From: Pseudoduganella umbonata
Lineage (GTDB): Bacteria; Pseudomonadota; Gammaproteobacteria; Burkholderiales; Burkholderiaceae_D
Direction: 5' to 3'
DNA: 64,000 nt
Assembly (NCBI RefSeq): GCF_014192225.1
Contig: NZ_JACHXS010000003.1
Location: 310,001 to 374,000 of the forward strand
Below are positions 17,713-28,026 of the stretch, in pieces (position 1 is the first letter of the stretch; each line of letters begins with the position of its first letter). The notes under the pieces were generated by a model, which was not told the DNA's origin, ran no database searches, and was given only the letters and a program-made list of their open reading frames with translations. The position numbers and the translations under genes are program-made.

Positions 17713-18738
17713 TCAACGGTCGCCGAGCCGCTCCGCCAGGATCGCCGACACGCCGGCGAAAGCGGGATAACCGGCCGTGATGACATAGGTGGGAATGGCG
17801 CTGAGGTAGGCGTTGAAACGGCCCTTCCCTTCGAACCGTGCGCGGAACAGCGAGCGGTCGAAGCGCTCGCCCAGTTTAGGCACGATCCCGCCACCGATAT
17901 ACACACCGCCGCGCGCGCCCAGCGTGACCGCCAGGTTGCCGGCCACGGTGCCGAGCATGCCGCAGAACGACTCGATCGTCTCGTCGCACAGCAGGCAGTT
18001 GCCGCGCAGCGCGCGCAGCGTGACATCGGCGGCGGACAGCGGTTCGGCCGGCACGCCGTGCAGGTCGGCCAGCGCGCGATACACCAGTTCGATGCCGGAG
18101 CCGGAAATCAGCCGCTCGGCCGACACATGGCCGAATTCGCGCCGGGCAAAGCGCAGGATCTCGACCTCCGTTTCATTGATGGGCGAAAAACTCGCGTGGC
18201 CGCCTTCGGACTGCAGCGCCGTCCAGCCCGCCGCCGTGGGAATCAGGGCGGACACGCCCAGGCCGGTACCGGGGCCGATCACCGCCAGCGGGGTGCCCGG
18301 CTCGGCGCCGCGGCCCCCAACCTGGCGCTTCTCCTCGCCCAAGTCCAAATAGGGCAGCGCACGGGCCAGTGCCGTGAAATCGTTGACCACGGCAAGCACC
18401 TCGAAACCGCATTCCTCGCGCAGCTGCGCGATGGAGAATTGCCAGTGATGGTTCGTCATCCGCACGACATCGCCGGCGACGGGATTGGCGATCGCGATCG
18501 CGCCATGCCGCACCACCGGCGCGACCGCGGCGACATCGGGAAGGCCAAGGTAGGCGCGCAACGCCGCCGCCAGCGTGGCGTAAGCCGCGCAAGGCAGCAC
18601 GTGTACGTAGCCAATATTGCCCGGCGCCAGTTCCAGTGCGAAGCGGGCATTGGTACCGCCCACGTCCGCCAGCAGGCGCGGGCCGCCCGGAAAGCCGGCG
18701 GGATGTTCATTCGTGACGGATGTCGGCATCGTTTGCAT
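17713..18738 (-). CDS. glk: Glucokinase
   Basis: ATP-dependent glucokinase of 341 residues, feeding glucose released by cellulose breakdown into glycolysis. Motifs: [14 protein letters not shown] (ATP phosphate-1, about residues 22-35), [13 protein letters not shown] (substrate Asp), [11 protein letters not shown], and [15 protein letters not shown] with the sugar-contacting Glu. [16 protein letters not shown] lies near the C-terminus. The ATG at 18738 lies 14 nt past the GH6 stop; a second ATG three codons on is possible, and neither has a clear ribosome site, suggesting coupling to the GH6 gene. It is the last gene of the receptor-GH6-glk unit. Confidence 0.93.
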   Translation of the reverse strand: MQTMPTSVTNEHPAGFPGGPRLLADVGGTNARFALELAPGNIGYVHVLPCAAYATLAAALRAYLGLPDVAAVAPVVRHGAIAIANPVAGDVVRMTNHHWQFSIAQLREECGFEVLAVVNDFTALARALPYLDLGEEKRQVGGRGAEPGTPLAVIGPGTGLGVSALIPTAAGWTALQSEGGHASFSPINETEVEILRFARREFGHVSAERLISGSGIELVYRALADLHGVPAEPLSAADVTLRALRGNCLLCDETIESFCGMLGTVAGNLAVTLGARGGVYIGGGIVPKLGERFDRSLFRARFEGKGRFNAYLSAIPTYVITAGYPAFAGVSAILAERLGDR

Positions 18739-18752
18739 GGGAGAGGATTCGT

Positions 18753-20033
18753 TCAGTACCCGTGGATCATCTTGTAGGCCATCTCGGGCAGGAAGGTACC
18801 GGCCGCGGCCGCGCAGCCGTCCGCCTCGCCGGGCGCCTTCACCCAAAGCGTCATGGCCGGCTGGCTGCCGACGGCGTTGACGCGTGGCGGCACGCCGATC
18901 CTGCGGCCTGGCGGATCGCACCATTCCCTGCCGTCCGGACCGGCGCCGTTGCGGCTGGTATCGACGACGAACGGCTTGCCCGAGCCCGTCCGCTGCCGCA
19001 GCGCCTCGCTCACCGCGATCCCGTACGGATTGCTTTCGCCATCGGTGCGGTAGTTCGACACGTTCAGCGCGAAACCTTCGGCGCTGGCGATGCCGGCATC
19101 GGCCAGGCGCGCCGCCGCTTCGGCCGGCTCCAGCCAGTCGCTGTTGCCGATGTCGATGTACAGCGCCGTACGCGGTGCGCGCTCGTTGAACTGCGCCACC
19201 GCATGGCGGAACAGTTGCAGGCGCGTGGCCTTGCCCGGCGCGTCCAGGCAATCGAGCTGCGGCAGCGCATCCGGTTCCAGCACCACCACCGTTTCGCGCG
19301 TGCCGATCGCATTGGCGAAGGCGTGGATCCAGTCCCGGTAGGCGGCTGCCGAGCCGGCGCCGCCGGCACTGTGCTGGCCGCAATCGCGTGCCGGAATGTT
19401 GTAGGCGACCAGCACCGGCACGCGCCCCGCCGCTGCCGCCGCGGCGACATGGTTGCCGACGGCGCTGCCGATGTCGCCGCTCCAGCCGCCGAACCACTTC
19501 GCGGCCGGCTGGCTGGCGATGCGCGGGCCGATCCCGGCGGCGCGGCCGTCGCCGGGATTGTCGCGCACCCACTGCGCCGCGGCCGACTGCGGGTCGCTGT
19601 ACAGGTTCGGATTGGGTGCCTGCACCACGCAGTTGACACCCTGCACGGTGATCCTGCCCGGCACCGGCCGCGCGCCGGTATATGACAGCGGCATGCCGAA
19701 GCTCGCGCTGGCCCCCGGCGCGATCGCCGGACTGCTGCCGTCGTCGGTGGCGGTGACCCGGCTGCCGGTGACAGCGACCCTGGCGCCCCAGGGCGCGTTG
19801 ACCAGCGCGACCGGGTTGCCATAGTCCCAGGCGACCTGCCAGCCGCTGACAGTGCTGCTGCCGGTATTGGTGACAACAATGTCGACGACGAAGCCGCCGT
19901 TCCAGTCGTCGCGCGTCGCATACGTCGCCGCGCAGGTGGGGGCCGCACTGGCGGCGCCGCTGGCGACCAGCACCAGCGTTGCCATGGCCGGCCGCAGCAG
20001 GCTGTGCCTGAGAGTGTGCATCGGGATATTCAT
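18753..20033 (-). CDS. Secreted GH6 cellulase with N-terminal CBM2-like module
   Basis: A 426-residue exported glycoside hydrolase. The signal peptide ends near ASGAASA (residue 30). Residues 31-137 form a CBM2-like cellulose-binding module ([28 protein letters not shown]; cysteines 34 and 135 likely disulphide-bonded). The GH6 domain follows with [15 protein letters not shown] (Asp217) and [12 protein letters not shown] (Asp255, expected general acid), plus [11 protein letters not shown] near the end. GH6 enzymes cut beta-1,4-glucan with inversion. There is almost no linker between modules. The ATG at 20033 has GAGGA upstream. The adjacent TonB receptor and GH3 suggest cello-oligosaccharide scavenging. 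Confidence 0.9.
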   Translation of the reverse strand: MNIPMHTLRHSLLRPAMATLVLVASGAASAAPTCAATYATRDDWNGGFVVDIVVTNTGSSTVSGWQVAWDYGNPVALVNAPWGARVAVTGSRVTATDDGSSPAIAPGASASFGMPLSYTGARPVPGRITVQGVNCVVQAPNPNLYSDPQSAAAQWVRDNPGDGRAAGIGPRIASQPAAKWFGGWSGDIGSAVGNHVAAAAAAGRVPVLVAYNIPARDCGQHSAGGAGSAAAYRDWIHAFANAIGTRETVVVLEPDALPQLDCLDAPGKATRLQLFRHAVAQFNERAPRTALYIDIGNSDWLEPAEAAARLADAGIASAEGFALNVSNYRTDGESNPYGIAVSEALRQRTGSGKPFVVDTSRNGAGPDGREWCDPPGRRIGVPPRVNAVGSQPAMTLWVKAPGEADGCAAAAGTFLPEMAYKMIHGY

Positions 20034-20113
20034 TATGGTGTCCTCTTCTAGTATGTACCGCGTCCCCATTCAGGCCGGGCCGCGAACGGCCCGGCCCGTG
20101 CCGCACCGGCAGT

Positions 20114-23100
20114 TCAGAAGTCGTAACGCAGCTGCGCCGTGTAGCGCGGCCCCGTCTTGAACCAGGTGTGGTTCATGTTGCCGATATGCTGGTCCATCGT
20201 CTGGCGGAACTTCACATCGGTCAGGTTCTGCGCCTCCAGGCCGATCGACAGCTTCCCGGTCAGCTTGTAGAAGATCGACGCATCGACCTGCCCATATGCC
20301 TCGGCCCACAGCGGCAGGCCCCAGGCCAGGTTCTCGGCGCCATAGGTCGGGCTGGCCGGATTGGTATCCTTGCCGTCGGTGCCGCGCGCGCCCCAGGCAT
20401 TGACCGACTGCAGGTTGCGCGAGCGCCAGTTGTAGGCCACGCGCGCCGAGACGGGGCCGCGGTCGTACATCAGCGACAGGTTGGCGCTCTGGCGCGACAG
20501 GCCCTGCAGCGGCAGGTTGCCGAATACGCGGCCGTCCGTGTCGCAGCCGTTGATGTTCAGGTTCAGGTTGGCGGCGCCGTCCGCGCTGCCGCTGCAGTAC
20601 TCCGAATACACCGGGTTGTACAGGTCGCGCGCGCTGTCGACGAACGTGAAGCTGGCCTGCACGCCGATGCCTTTCAGCCAGTCCGGCACGTTGTCGTAAT
20701 ACTGCTGGTAGGCCAGCTCGAAGCCGCGGGCATGGCCTTTCGCGCCGTTCACCGGCGACGTGGTGGCGAAGCTGTGCAGCGCGCCGGCCGCATCGGGCAG
20801 TTGCACGCTGACCATCTGGTCGACCACGATGTCCTTCAGGCGCTTGTTGAACAGCGCCAGCGTCAGCGAGCCGCCCGGCGCGAAGTACCACTCGGCGGTC
20901 AGGTCCAGCTGGGTCGACATGGTCGGCTTCAGCATCGGGTTGCCGGATGCTTCGCCGCTCAGGCTGACACTGTCGATATTGACCGCGCCGGTCGCCGGGT
21001 TGACGCTGCTGTTGACCTGCTGCGACAGCCGGTTATAGGCCTGCAGCCGGCCGAAGTCGGGCCGCGACATGGCTTTCGCCAGCGCCAGGCGGAACTGCCA
21101 GCCGCCGGTGCCCTTCAGGCGCAGGTTCAGGCTCGGCAGCACGTTGCTGTACGAATGTTCGAAGTCCGCCTGCTGCGCGAACGCCTTGATGGCGGGGATC
21201 GGCACGCCGGTCACGGCGGCGCCCGGCGGGATCTCCACCACGTTCGGCGTGAACACGGTGTATCCGGCCGCGCGCATGTCGGTCTTCACGTAGCGCACGC
21301 CGATATTGCCGTCGACCGGGTATCGAAAGTCGTCGAAGCCGAAGCGCAGCTGGGTATAGAAGGCCTTGGTCTTCTCGGCCACGTCGTTGATCTCGGCCGG
21401 ATCGGTGCCGAAGGTGGCGCGCTTCCACGGATCGCACGTGCCCCAGCCCTGCGCTGCCTTCTGCTGCTCGCACAGGATGGTGTGGTAGCTGTGCAGCGTG
21501 GCATAGCTGTCCGGATAGCCGCGCGCCAGGCTGTCGCTCGGGAACACCGCCGCCGGCACCGAGGCATCGCCGTTGAAGAAGTTGTTGAACGGGTGCACGC
21601 GCACCTCGTTGTTGAAGCGCGGATCGCCCAGGTAGGCCAGCGTCGGGATGTTCCAGCCCAGCATGTAGGGCTGCGTGATGGCCTGCCAGTTGTAGCTGGG
21701 GTTGGAATTCTGCGTCGTCGACTTGCGGTCGGTGAAGCGCACGCCGAAGCGCACGTCGCGCAGCACCTTGTGATCGAAGTTGTACTGCACGTCCGTCTTC
21801 CACACGTCGTTGCTGGCCGTCGAGCGGTCCAGGTGCTCCATCGTGTAGGCCCAGTAATAATTGTCCGGATTGGCGATGGCGGCGCGGTCGGCGTCGTCGA
21901 ATACCAGCGTCGGCAGCTTGGTCGTCAGGTCGACGCCCTGCTTCTGCAGCAGCATGCCGGTGGCCACGTCCGAGTCGAGCGAACCGGTTTTGGCGCGGAT
22001 GCGCTGCAGGTCGTTGCGGATGGTCCAGTCGGCATTGACGCGCCACTGCACGTTCCAGGCGATATCGGTGGTGGACGAATTGCGGCTGGACACGCGGCGG
22101 TCCGGATTCAGGTTGATGCCGCCGTGTTCCGGGTCCGACAGCGTGCCGGACAGCAGCGCGCCGTTCGCATCGTAGACGCCGTTGGCCACCTGGATCGCGT
22201 ACGGCGTGGTGTGCTTCATCAGCATCGCCTGCTCGCTCCAGCTGTTCTCGTAGCTGGACTTGAAGTACGTCAGCGACGTGGAGAGGTCGCGGTTCGGCCG
22301 CCACTGGGCGGCCGCGTACCGGCCCTCGCGTTCGCGCTCGAATTCCATCGTGCGCCAAGTGACGCCGGTCGGCACCCACACGGTGCGGCCGGGGACCAGG
22401 TCGTCGCGCCGGTAGTACGGCTCGATCTGGAAGTTGTCGGTGCGGGTATCGCTCTGCGACCTGGCGAAATCGACCAGCAGGCCGAACTCGCCGAAGCGGG
22501 TCTTCCAGCGGTCCGACAGCAGCAGCGACGTGGACGGCGTGGGCTTGCCTTCGCGCAGCGTCGAATACGACATCTGCCCGGAGACCGATCCCTTGAAGCC
22601 CTTGAAGTCGAACGGCATCGCCGTGCGCAGGTTGACCAGGCCGCTGATCGCCCCTTCGATCTGCTCGGCGGACGGATTCTTGTACACGTCGACGCCGGCC
22701 ATCAGTTCGGGCGGCACGTCTTCGAAGCTGAGCGAGCGGGCCCCGTTGGCGGAGAACGAATCGCGGCCGTTCAGTTCGGAACGCACGTAGTTCAGGCCGC
22801 GGATCGCCACGCCCGAACCTTCCACCGCGTAGTGCTGCGGGTCGCCGGCCATGCTGCGGTCGATGGTCACGCCGACCACGCGCTGCAGCACCTCCGTCAC
22901 CGAGCGGTCCGGCAGCTTGCCGATGTCTTCGGCGTTGATCGAGTCGACGACTTCGTCGGCATCCTGCTTGATCTTCTGGGCCGACTGCAGCGCGGCACGC
23001 TGGCCCGAAACCACCACGACGCTGGCGTTCGCGGCGGACGGCGCGGCATCGCCAGCTTGCGCCAGCGCGGAGCCGGCCGAAAGGAGTGCGATGTGGGACA

Positions 23101-23137
23101 CGGCGATCGCGATCGCCGTCTTCTTGCAGTGATTCAT
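20114..23137 (-). CDS. TonB-dependent receptor of the cellulose locus
   Basis: A 1007-residue outer-membrane active transporter. The signal peptide ends at GSALAQ. The plug follows with [29 protein letters not shown] and [19 protein letters not shown] long beta-barrel ends in the aromatic strand YTAQLRYDF. The plug wording matches carbohydrate-type receptors of Xanthomonadales and Massilia rather than siderophore receptors. It heads the receptor-GH6-glk unit and is divergent from the GH3 gene. Likely cargo is cello-oligosaccharides, inferred from neighbours only. Confidence 0.92.
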   Translation of the reverse strand: MNHCKKTAIAIAVSHIALLSAGSALAQAGDAAPSAANASVVVVSGQRAALQSAQKIKQDADEVVDSINAEDIGKLPDRSVTEVLQRVVGVTIDRSMAGDPQHYAVEGSGVAIRGLNYVRSELNGRDSFSANGARSLSFEDVPPELMAGVDVYKNPSAEQIEGAISGLVNLRTAMPFDFKGFKGSVSGQMSYSTLREGKPTPSTSLLLSDRWKTRFGEFGLLVDFARSQSDTRTDNFQIEPYYRRDDLVPGRTVWVPTGVTWRTMEFEREREGRYAAAQWRPNRDLSTSLTYFKSSYENSWSEQAMLMKHTTPYAIQVANGVYDANGALLSGTLSDPEHGGINLNPDRRVSSRNSSTTDIAWNVQWRVNADWTIRNDLQRIRAKTGSLDSDVATGMLLQKQGVDLTTKLPTLVFDDADRAAIANPDNYYWAYTMEHLDRSTASNDVWKTDVQYNFDHKVLRDVRFGVRFTDRKSTTQNSNPSYNWQAITQPYMLGWNIPTLAYLGDPRFNNEVRVHPFNNFFNGDASVPAAVFPSDSLARGYPDSYATLHSYHTILCEQQKAAQGWGTCDPWKRATFGTDPAEINDVAEKTKAFYTQLRFGFDDFRYPVDGNIGVRYVKTDMRAAGYTVFTPNVVEIPPGAAVTGVPIPAIKAFAQQADFEHSYSNVLPSLNLRLKGTGGWQFRLALAKAMSRPDFGRLQAYNRLSQQVNSSVNPATGAVNIDSVSLSGEASGNPMLKPTMSTQLDLTAEWYFAPGGSLTLALFNKRLKDIVVDQMVSVQLPDAAGALHSFATTSPVNGAKGHARGFELAYQQYYDNVPDWLKGIGVQASFTFVDSARDLYNPVYSEYCSGSADGAANLNLNINGCDTDGRVFGNLPLQGLSRQSANLSLMYDRGPVSARVAYNWRSRNLQSVNAWGARGTDGKDTNPASPTYGAENLAWGLPLWAEAYGQVDASIFYKLTGKLSIGLEAQNLTDVKFRQTMDQHIGNMNHTWFKTGPRYTAQLRYDF

Positions 23138-23375
23138 TCTGTCTCCGATGCGGATCTAACTTCGATGGGTCGATGCCTGCTCTTGTCGGCGTCGCGGGTC
23201 GGCGCGCGCCGCAGGTCGTTGAAATCGTTTTCACACTCCGCCAAAGAAAACCCGAAGACAAGTTCGGGTGATGGATATGGCCGTGCCTCGCGTTGAGTTT
23301 TTCACCAACGCGATTATGAAAACGAATTCAGGAGGCGAAACTTACCGGCAACTGTGAAGTTTCGTCAACAGCTTT

Positions 23376-23397
23376 GTTTAGTGGAAAATCACTAAAC
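23376..23397. repeat. Inverted repeat GTTTAGTG-N6-CACTAAAC
   Basis: GTTTAGTG (23376-23383) and CACTAAAC (23390-23397) are exact reverse complements around GAAAAT. It lies midway between the LacI-type palindromes in the receptor-GH3 intergenic region. Sequence and spacing differ from those palindromes, suggesting a second regulator or a transcript-end hairpin. Confidence 0.5.
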
Positions 23398-23482
23398 GTA
23401 GTAAAAATACGAATTCTCCGGAAATATCAGGCTGCCTGCTACGTCATCCTTGACTTTCAGCCCGACGGTCACGAAACTGCGT

Positions 23483-23496
23483 TGAAATCGATTTCA
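23483..23496. promoter_or_regulatory. LacI-type operator TGAAATCGATTTCA (cellulose locus)
   Basis: A perfect 14-bp palindrome with central CG, 126 bp upstream of the GH3 start. Variants at 23220-23233 and 23317-23330 lie 83 and 180 bp upstream of the receptor start. The central ATCGAT core is shared with the sites of the raffinose/sucrose locus, while the flanking base differs (GAAATCG versus GCAATCG). Confidence 0.6.
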
Positions 23497-23621
23497 GGTG
23501 AGCTTTTCGCGGCCATTTGCGTGTTTTCGAGCAGCCGTGTACACGCCGCGGCGCATGCCGCTGGTTCGACCCGGACCGGTCATACCCGACACGATTTTCA
23601 ATAATTAATGGAGAGTAATGG

Positions 23622-25838
23622 ATGAGACACCTTGGTAACACCCTGAAGCACGGTGCCCTGGCCATGACGCTGATCGCGTCGGCCGTTCACGCAATGGCCG
23701 CCGATGGCGCCGCCGGCGCCGCCAAGGGCGACCCGGACGCGCGCGCCCGCGCAACGGTTGCAGCGATGACGCTGGATGAAAAGATCCAGACCGTGTTCGG
23801 CTACTTCTCGACCGATTTCAAGGGCACCGCGAAGCCGAAAGAAGGGGTGCCGTTCACCGCCGGCTTCATTCCCGGCGTGGAGCGGCTGGGCATTCCGCAC
23901 CAGCAGTTGACCGATGCCGGCACCGGCGTCGCCTCGCAACCGAATCCGTCGCCGCGCCAGCGCACCGCACTGCCGGCCGGCATCGCCACGGCCGCCAGCT
24001 GGAATCCGGCGCTCAGCTACGCGGGCGGCGCCATGATCGGCAAGGAAGCGCGCCTGTCCGGCCACAACGTGATGCTGGCCGGCGGCATCAACCTGCTGCG
24101 CGAGCCGCGCAACGGCCGCAATTTCGAGTACGCGGGCGAGGATCCGCTGCTGAGCGGCGTCATCGGCGGCGAGCAGATCCGCGGCATCCAGTCCAACCAC
24201 GTGGTGGCCACCGTCAAGCACTTCGCCTACAACGACCAGGAAACGGGCCGCTTCAAGGTGAACGTCAAGATCGGCGATGCGGCCGGCCGCATGTCCGACC
24301 TGCTGGCGTTCCAGATCGCCATCGAGCGCGGCAATCCGGGCTCCGTCATGTGCGCCTATAACCTGGTCAACGGCGCCTACGCCTGCGAGAACGACTACCT
24401 GCTGAACAAGGTGCTGAAGCGCGACTGGGGCTACAAGGGCTATGTGATGTCCGACTGGGGCGCCGTGCACTCGACGATTCCGGCCGCGCTGTCCGGCCTG
24501 GACCAGCAGTCCGGCTGGCCGTTCGACCAGTCGCCCTACTTCAACGGCGCGCTGAAGGAAGCCGTGGAGAACGGCCACGTGCCGCAGGCCCGGCTCGACG
24601 ACATGGTGCAGCGCATCCTGCGCGCCCTGTACGCCAACGGCGCGATGGAGCACCCGGTACGGGTCGAACCGGAAAAGATCGACTTCGCCGCCAGCGCGCT
24701 GGTTTCCCAGCAGGTCGCCGAGGAAGGCATCGTGCTGCTGAAGAACCGCGACGGCCTGCTGCCGCTGAGCGACACCCACCGCACCATCGCCATCATCGGC
24801 GGCCACGCCGACGTGGGCGTGCTGTCGGGCGGCGGTTCGTCGCAGGTGTACCCGATCGGCGGCTCGCCGGTGCCGAACGAAGGGCCGAAAGTCTTCCCGG
24901 GCCCGATCGTCTACCTGCCCTCCTCGCCGATGCAGGCGCTGGCCAAGCGCCTGAAAGCAAAGATCGTCTATCACGATGGCAAGGATGCCGCCGCTGCCGC
25001 CCGACTGGCGGCTTCCAGCGACCTGGCCCTCGTCTTCGCCACGCAGTGGACCGCCGAGAGCATCGACCAGCCCGACCTGTCGCTGCCGAACGGCCAGGAT
25101 GCCGTGATCGCGGCCGTGGCGGCCGCCAACAAGCGTACCGTCGTGGTGCTGGAAACCGGCTCGCCGGTCACCATGCCGTGGCTGGACGATGTCGGCGCCG
25201 TGGTGCAGGCCTGGTACCCGGGCAGCCGCGGCGGCGAAGCGATCGCCCGCGTGCTGGCCGGCGAAGTGGATGCTTCCGGCCGCCTGCCGGCAACCTTCCC
25301 GCGGTCGGTCGACCAGCTGCCGCGCCCCGCGCTGGATGGCGCCGGCCTGCCGGAAGGCACCCGTTTCGCGACCGACTACGACATCGAAGGCGCGGCGGTC
25401 GGCTACAAGTGGTTCGACAAGAAGGGCCACAAGCCGCTGTTCGCATTCGGCCACGGCCTGTCGTACACGTCGTTCAAGTACACCGGCCTGGCGGCGGCGG
25501 CAAAGGACGGCGCGATCGATGTGTCGTTCAGCGTGACGAATACCGGCAAGCGCGCCGGCAAGGCGGTACCGCAGGTCTACGTCAGCAAGACCGGCGCCGG
25601 CTGGGAAGCGCCGAAGCGCCTGGGCGGCTGGGACAAGCTGGCGCTGCAGGCCGGCGAAAGCCGCACCAGCCGCGTCGCCATCGACCCGCGCACGCTGGCC
25701 GTGTTCGACAGCGCCAGCGGCAAGTGGAAGATCGCCGCCGGCGAATACACCGTGATCCTGGCCGAAGCGGCCGATGCGCCGGTGACGACCGTGAAGGTAC
25801 GGCTGCCGGCGCGCGAGTTCGCGGCAGGCGGCCGCTGA
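23622..25838 (+). CDS. Exported GH3 beta-glucosidase
   Basis: A 738-residue GH3 enzyme that would split cellobiose and cello-oligosaccharides to glucose. The signal peptide ends at VHAMAA (residue 27). The (beta/alpha)8 domain has TVKHFAYNDQE (Lys199-His200) and the nucleophile motif GYVMSDWGAVHS (Asp278). The alpha/beta sandwich domain follows from about residue 320 (VLLKNRDGLLPL, AIIGGHADVGVLSGGGSSQVYP), and a C-terminal FnIII-like domain begins near residue 620 (ISFSVTNTGKRAGKAVPQVYV-type sequence). It is divergent from the receptor and ends 12 bp from the convergent GH36 gene. Export suggests a periplasmic location. Confidence 0.93.
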   Translation: MRHLGNTLKHGALAMTLIASAVHAMAADGAAGAAKGDPDARARATVAAMTLDEKIQTVFGYFSTDFKGTAKPKEGVPFTAGFIPGVERLGIPHQQLTDAGTGVASQPNPSPRQRTALPAGIATAASWNPALSYAGGAMIGKEARLSGHNVMLAGGINLLREPRNGRNFEYAGEDPLLSGVIGGEQIRGIQSNHVVATVKHFAYNDQETGRFKVNVKIGDAAGRMSDLLAFQIAIERGNPGSVMCAYNLVNGAYACENDYLLNKVLKRDWGYKGYVMSDWGAVHSTIPAALSGLDQQSGWPFDQSPYFNGALKEAVENGHVPQARLDDMVQRILRALYANGAMEHPVRVEPEKIDFAASALVSQQVAEEGIVLLKNRDGLLPLSDTHRTIAIIGGHADVGVLSGGGSSQVYPIGGSPVPNEGPKVFPGPIVYLPSSPMQALAKRLKAKIVYHDGKDAAAAARLAASSDLALVFATQWTAESIDQPDLSLPNGQDAVIAAVAAANKRTVVVLETGSPVTMPWLDDVGAVVQAWYPGSRGGEAIARVLAGEVDASGRLPATFPRSVDQLPRPALDGAGLPEGTRFATDYDIEGAAVGYKWFDKKGHKPLFAFGHGLSYTSFKYTGLAAAAKDGAIDVSFSVTNTGKRAGKAVPQVYVSKTGAGWEAPKRLGGWDKLALQAGESRTSRVAIDPRTLAVFDSASGKWKIAAGEYTVILAEAADAPVTTVKVRLPAREFAAGGR

Positions 25839-25850
25839 CGCGGTCCGCCG

Positions 25851-28025
25851 CTATGCCAGCCGGTGCCTGTCCAGCCGATAGATACCGGCGGTTTGCGCTT
25901 TACCGCGTGGCACCGGCAGCCCGGCGTGGACCAGCCATGCCCCGCTGAAGGACATGCCTTCGGCACTGCCGATGGCGTCCAGTAACGGCGCCTGGTGGCC
26001 GGTCGCCGGTACGGCACTCTCCGGCCGCAGTTCGGTGACGCGGTAGTGCGCACCGGCGTCCAGCATCGGCAGGCGCAGCGGCGGCGTGTAGCGGTGCGTG
26101 CTCGGCTCCCGGCGGTAGACGAACAGCAGGATTGCGTCGCCACCGCTGTCGCCGTGGGCTTGCCACAGCAATCCGTCCCCGCCCTGCCCCGTCCAGACCC
26201 GCCCCGCGTGCAGCTGCGGGCGCAGCTCCTTGTACAGCGCGATCCAGCCGGCCAGCTCCGCCTTGTCCTGCGGGTCCAGCGTGCGTACGTCGAGCTCGAC
26301 TCCCAGGTGGCCCGGGAGGGCGACGGCCGCGCGGAATGCCATCGACTGGCTGCGTCCCGTGGTGTGGGCGGGCGCCGTGCCGACGTGCGCGCCCATGATC
26401 TCCGGCGGGAAGAACTGCAGGAAGCCGCGCTGGATGTCGATGCGCGACAGGGCATCGATGCAGTCGCTGGTCCAGACCCGGTGCGTGTGGCGCAGCACGG
26501 CGAAATCGATGCGCCCGCCGCCACCCGAACAGCTTTCGATCTCGACGTCCGGATAGGCCGCGCGCAGCCGTTCCATCAGTGCATACACCGCCAGCACCTG
26601 CGCCCGATACCCCGGCCGGCCGTCGGCCAGCCCGGCCGTGGTCAGGTCGCGGTTGTGGTCCCATTTGATGTAGCGGATCGGATGCGCCGACAGCAAGGCC
26701 GAGATCTTGCCGAACAGGTACTCCGCCACCTCGGGCCGCGCGATGTCCAGTACCAGCTGGTTGCGGGCGGTCAGCAGCGGCCGCCCCGCCAGCTGCAGCG
26801 CCCACTCCGGATGGACGCGATACAGCTCGCTGTCCGGATTGATCATTTCCGGCTCGAACCACAGGCCGAACTCCATGCCCAGGCCCGTCACGTGGGCGAT
26901 CAGTTCGCCCAGGCCATCGGGGAACTTGCCTTCGTCGGGCCACCAGTCGCCCAGCGCCGCGCGGTCGTGGTGGCGGCCATGGAACCAGCCGTCGTCGAGC
27001 ACGAAACGCTCGATGCCGACACTGGCCGCCGCGCTGGCCAGTTCGCTGACGGGGCCTGGATGAATGTCGAAATAAAAGCCCTCCCAGGTATTCAGGTGCA
27101 CCGGGCGCGGGCGCATGCGGCCTTGCGGCCACTGCAGGCGCGCCCGCAACTCGGCGTGGAAGTTGGCGGCCAGTCCGTTCCAGCCCGCTGCGGAAAAGGA
27201 TGCTACAAGCTCCGGCGTCTGCAGCCTGCCGCCCGGTGCCAGCAGGCCCTCGCCCGGCGCCAGCCATTCGCCCAGCTGCCATTGATACTGGCCGTCATGC
27301 AGCCACTCGATGGTCTGCTGGTGATTGCCCGACCAGGCCAGGTGGGCACCATAGACCGCGCCGCTGTCCTCTCCGGCGCCCGGTGTGCAGGCCACCGCGC
27401 CGGGAAAGCAGTCGTGCGACGTCCGGCCGCGCCGGTTTTCGCGCCGCCACAGGCTGCGCGACAGGGGATCGGTCTGCAGCATGAATTCGTGCAGGTGCTG
27501 CCCGGCATAGGACCGCACCTGGTCGCATTCACCAGGCAGCGGCAGCGTGAACGCCGCCAGCCATTGCACGTCCAGTGGCGTGTCGCCCAGGTTGGCCAGC
27601 ACGGTGCTGGCTACCAGTACGTCGCTGTCCGCATCCAGGCGCAGGCGGATCTCCGCGCCGACCTGCGCCACCGCATCGGCAAGGCGCAGCACCGCTTCGC
27701 GGCCGGGCTCAAGCCACTCGAGCACGCAGCTGGTCCAGGCCTGCGCGAACGCGTGGCCGGCACGGTGTGCCAGCACGGCGCTTTGCCCGAACCAGCCGAC
27801 CCCGAAGGTGGGCATCACGGTCAGCGGCTGGTCGGCATCGAGCATGAAGCTGGGCAAGGGGCGCCCGTCGCGAAGCGGCGCGGCAGGTACTGCGCCGTCG
27901 GGCAGGCGCGGCCCCCAGTAGCGCCACACCGGCGCTTCGCCGGCAGGCATTTCCAGCACCAGCGAGCTGTGCCGGCCGTGCATGACGAGGTAGTTGGCGG
28001 AGGTGTCGGGCACTTGGTCGTCCAT
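25851..28025 (-). CDS. Cytoplasmic GH36 alpha-galactosidase
   Basis: A 724-residue GH36 enzyme that would remove alpha-1,6-galactose from raffinose, stachyose or melibiose. An N-terminal beta-supersandwich (about 1-290) precedes the catalytic barrel: FVLDDGWFHGRHHDRAALGDW near 341, GLWFEPEMINPDSELY near 387, nucleophile Asp456 in RYIKWDHNRDL, SCSGGGGRIDF near 498 and acid/base Asp521 in VWTSDCIDALSR. No signal peptide is present, so it is probably cytoplasmic. The ATG at 28025 lies one base after the receptor stop, implying translational coupling. A second, exported GH36 lies at 33865. Confidence 0.92.
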   Translation of the reverse strand: MDDQVPDTSANYLVMHGRHSSLVLEMPAGEAPVWRYWGPRLPDGAVPAAPLRDGRPLPSFMLDADQPLTVMPTFGVGWFGQSAVLAHRAGHAFAQAWTSCVLEWLEPGREAVLRLADAVAQVGAEIRLRLDADSDVLVASTVLANLGDTPLDVQWLAAFTLPLPGECDQVRSYAGQHLHEFMLQTDPLSRSLWRRENRRGRTSHDCFPGAVACTPGAGEDSGAVYGAHLAWSGNHQQTIEWLHDGQYQWQLGEWLAPGEGLLAPGGRLQTPELVASFSAAGWNGLAANFHAELRARLQWPQGRMRPRPVHLNTWEGFYFDIHPGPVSELASAAASVGIERFVLDDGWFHGRHHDRAALGDWWPDEGKFPDGLGELIAHVTGLGMEFGLWFEPEMINPDSELYRVHPEWALQLAGRPLLTARNQLVLDIARPEVAEYLFGKISALLSAHPIRYIKWDHNRDLTTAGLADGRPGYRAQVLAVYALMERLRAAYPDVEIESCSGGGGRIDFAVLRHTHRVWTSDCIDALSRIDIQRGFLQFFPPEIMGAHVGTAPAHTTGRSQSMAFRAAVALPGHLGVELDVRTLDPQDKAELAGWIALYKELRPQLHAGRVWTGQGGDGLLWQAHGDSGGDAILLFVYRREPSTHRYTPPLRLPMLDAGAHYRVTELRPESAVPATGHQAPLLDAIGSAEGMSFSGAWLVHAGLPVPRGKAQTAGIYRLDRHRLA

Positions 28026-28026
28026 A

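Larger units (their letters stand above)
23138..23621. promoter_or_regulatory. Divergent control region of the cellulose locus
   Basis: This 484-bp, AT-rich region between receptor and GH3 holds one perfect and two imperfect 14-bp palindromes of LacI type: TGAAATCGATTTCA (23483-23496, perfect), TGAAATCGTTTTCA (23220-23233) and TGAAAACGAATTCA (23317-23330). It also holds a separate 8-bp-stem inverted repeat at 23376-23397. The outer sites flank the expected promoters of both units. A LacI-family regulator is the natural candidate, but none is encoded beside them. Confidence 0.6.

Noticed and set aside
17713..20106. Single 797-residue frame covering glucokinase and the GH6 region
   Set aside because: Only the C-terminal 341 residues match glucokinase. 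The upstream part is an out-of-frame reading of the GH6 gene.
20168..23296. 1042-residue open frame opposite the TonB receptor
   Set aside because: It is rich in His, Arg, Gln and Val with no domain, as expected for the complementary strand of a GC-rich gene.
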